A stretch of 6,051 nt of DNA from Burkholderiaceae bacterium. GTDB lineage: Bacteria; Pseudomonadota; Gammaproteobacteria; Burkholderiales; Burkholderiaceae. The stretch spans positions 1-6,051 of the forward strand of contig JALORV010000050.1 of assembly GCA_025458735.1 (NCBI GenBank). Direction: 5' to 3'. Under the pieces are notes generated by a model, which was not told the DNA's origin, made no database searches, and saw only the letters and a list, made by a program, of their open reading frames with translations. The translations under genes and the position numbers were made by a program. Positions 4,711 to 6,051 of this stretch are shown here, piece after piece; position 1 is the stretch's first letter, and each line of letters begins with the position of its first letter.

Positions 4711-6051
4711 TCAGGGCAGCTCGGTGGTGCCGGCCGCCTTGGGCGCGATGGTGCCGAGCCGCTGCTTGAGCGACTGCTCCCGGTTCTCGAACAGCGCCGC
4801 GTAGTACACGGTATTGGACATCACCTTCTTGACGTAGTCGCGCGTCTCGTTGAAAGGGATCGTCTCGGCGAAGATCGCTCCCTCCACCGGGCGCTTCAGC
4901 GAGGCCCGCCAGGCGCGCGGCCGTCCCGGCCCGGCGTTGTAGGCGGCGGTGGCGAGCATCGGGATGCCGTCGAGGTCGTCGAGCACCAGCTTCAGGTAGG
5001 CCGTGCCGAGCTGCAGGTTGAGGTCGAGTTCGTTGACGCGGGACGGCGAGAAATTGGCGACGTTGATCTTGCGCGCGACATAGCGCGCCGTGGCCGGCAT
5101 CAGCTGCATCAGGCCGGAGGCGCCGACATGCGAGCGTGCGTCCATGATGAAGCGCGACTCCTGCCGGATCAGGCCGTAGACCCAGGTCTCGTCGAGCCCG
5201 AGCGGCACCGCATGCTGCGCCATGGCGTCGCGGAAAGGCGCCGGAAAGCGCTGCGTGAAGTCGAACTCCGTCCGGGTGCGGTCGGAAGTGTTGATCATGC
5301 GGTCGAGCAGCGCCTGCGTGCGCGCGTACTCGGCCACCGCCAGCAACTGGCGGTCGCTCATGCCGCGCAGCTGCCAGTTCCATTCGCGGTTGCCTTCGAC
5401 GCGCATGCCGAGTTCGTAGAACTTCCGGGCGCGCGCGAAGCCGGCGTTGTCGCCCATTGCGGCAATCTCGGCCGCGCTGGCGGCGGGTGCCGGTGGCGGC
5501 AGCACGATCGGCTGGCCGAGTTCCTCGGCCGCGAGCTTGCCGTAGAAATTGAACTGCTGCGCGATGCGTGCGTAGTGATCCTGCGCTTCGGCCGGCCGGC
5601 CGGTTGCCTGCAGGGCGCGCCCGTACCAGTAGGTCCACGCCGGATCGGCGCGCAGCGCTGCCGGCATGCGGTCGATGGCCGACTTCACGCTGGCCCAGTC
5701 GCCGGCACGCAGCGCGGCACGGACCTGCCACTCGAGCACTTCGTCGAAGCGCACGGCGTCGGGGCCGACGCCGACCCGCTCGCCGCCACGGCGGTACCAG
5801 TCGCTCGCTTCCGGCGCCAGCCGCAGCGCTGCCATGTGGCCGATTCGGCCCCACACGATGCCGCGCTGCTCGGGCGTCAGGTGCAGATTGAGCGAGCTGG
5901 CAGCCTCCGCCGCATCGGACGGACTGTCACGCGCCAGTCGAACGATGGCGACGATCGCCAGTTCGCGCTGGATCTGGCTCAGTCGCCGCTCGTGCGCGAC
6001 CAGGAACGCCGCCGGGCGGTCGATCGCCTGCGCCAGCAGTTTCTGGTCGAC
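4711..6051 (-). CDS. slt: Soluble lytic murein transglycosylase, Slt70 type (5'-truncated by window edge)
   Basis: A periplasmic enzyme that cleaves the MurNAc-GlcNAc bond of peptidoglycan and forms 1,6-anhydro-MurNAc ends. The frame is open to the right edge (446 visible residues), so the signal peptide and much of the N-terminal superhelical U-domain are outside; the GTG at 5856 is internal. Helical U-domain repeats are visible, for example WYGRALQATGRPAEAQDHY. They are followed by the linker YGKLAAEELG and a Met/Arg-rich region (GMSDRQLL). The C-terminal SLT domain has GLIRQESRF with the catalytic Glu encoded at 5160-5158, then GASGLMQLMPATA, NLQLGTAYL, TAAYNAGPGRPRAW and ETIPFNETRDYVKKV, all in the order and spacing of E. 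coli Slt70. The tail after VYYAALFENR is about 30 residues and unremarkable. Because the next gene begins after a 93-base gap, slt may be transcribed separately. Confidence 0.94.
   Translation of the reverse strand, partial: VDQKLLAQAIDRPAAFLVAHERRLSQIQRELAIVAIVRLARDSPSDAAEAASSLNLHLTPEQRGIVWGRIGHMAALRLAPEASDWYRRGGERVGVGPDAVRFDEVLEWQVRAALRAGDWASVKSAIDRMPAALRADPAWTYWYGRALQATGRPAEAQDHYARIAQQFNFYGKLAAEELGQPIVLPPPAPAASAAEIAAMGDNAGFARARKFYELGMRVEGNREWNWQLRGMSDRQLLAVAEYARTQALLDRMINTSDRTRTEFDFTQRFPAPFRDAMAQHAVPLGLDETWVYGLIRQESRFIMDARSHVGASGLMQLMPATARYVARKINVANFSPSRVNELDLNLQLGTAYLKLVLDDLDGIPMLATAAYNAGPGRPRAWRASLKRPVEGAIFAETIPFNETRDYVKKVMSNTVYYAALFENREQSLKQRLGTIAPKAAGTTELP

Noticed and set aside
4652..5854. 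Second long minus-strand frame (400 codons) overlapping slt
   Set aside because: It is a +1/-1 shadow of the transglycosylase frame, which holds the complete SLT catalytic motifs. Arg/Ala-rich composition points to GC-driven openness.
5854..5856. GTG at 5856 as the slt start
   Set aside because: The frame stays open for 65 more codons to the window edge with sensible helical sequence, and a start here would leave no signal peptide and only part of the U-domain.
1..6051. CRISPR array, tRNA or rRNA gene, insertion sequence, phage or defence genes
   Set aside because: No regularly spaced direct repeats, no transposase or integrase motifs and no tRNA-like cloverleaf were seen on either strand, and nearly all of the sequence is covered by recognisable chromosomal genes.

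Overview
The window is a GC-rich piece of bacterial chromosome with ordinary housekeeping content. The best guess is a betaproteobacterium, or a related high-GC proteobacterium. This rests on the high-GC third codon positions, the style of the arginase (SGNVHGMP segment) and the neighbourhood of lytic transglycosylase, NDUFA9-like SDR, GST and cca. It is inferred from gene content, because no rRNA or marker gene is present.

Left part, plus strand (1-1472): the 3' three quarters of an arginase gene, cut by the left edge. A 134-base gap follows, then a small exported protein of unknown function made of a signal peptide and two diverged copies of a ~57-residue unit. A GC-rich hairpin sits in the 64-base gap before the convergent minus-strand block.

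Right part, minus strand (6051 down to 1537): read in transcription order, this holds a Slt-type soluble lytic transglycosylase (5' end off the right edge), an NDUFA9-like atypical SDR, a DUF3144 small protein, a glutathione S-transferase-like protein and a CCA tRNA nucleotidyltransferase. The last four are tightly packed, with gaps of 8 and 26 bases and a TGATG stop/start overlap, so they are probably one operon. A 93-base gap with a possible promoter and an interrupted palindrome separates slt from the SDR gene.

The products do not form one pathway: they cover arginine breakdown, murein turnover, a quinone/NAD(P)-linked SDR of unclear role, thiol chemistry and tRNA 3'-end maturation. I found no mobile element, CRISPR array, RNA gene or phage gene, and no convincing undescribed system. 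The points most worth a second look are the CCA enzyme, whose C-terminal HD-type region has lost its metal-binding motif and whose N-terminus has an insertion before the catalytic DxD, and the tandem repeat in the exported protein.
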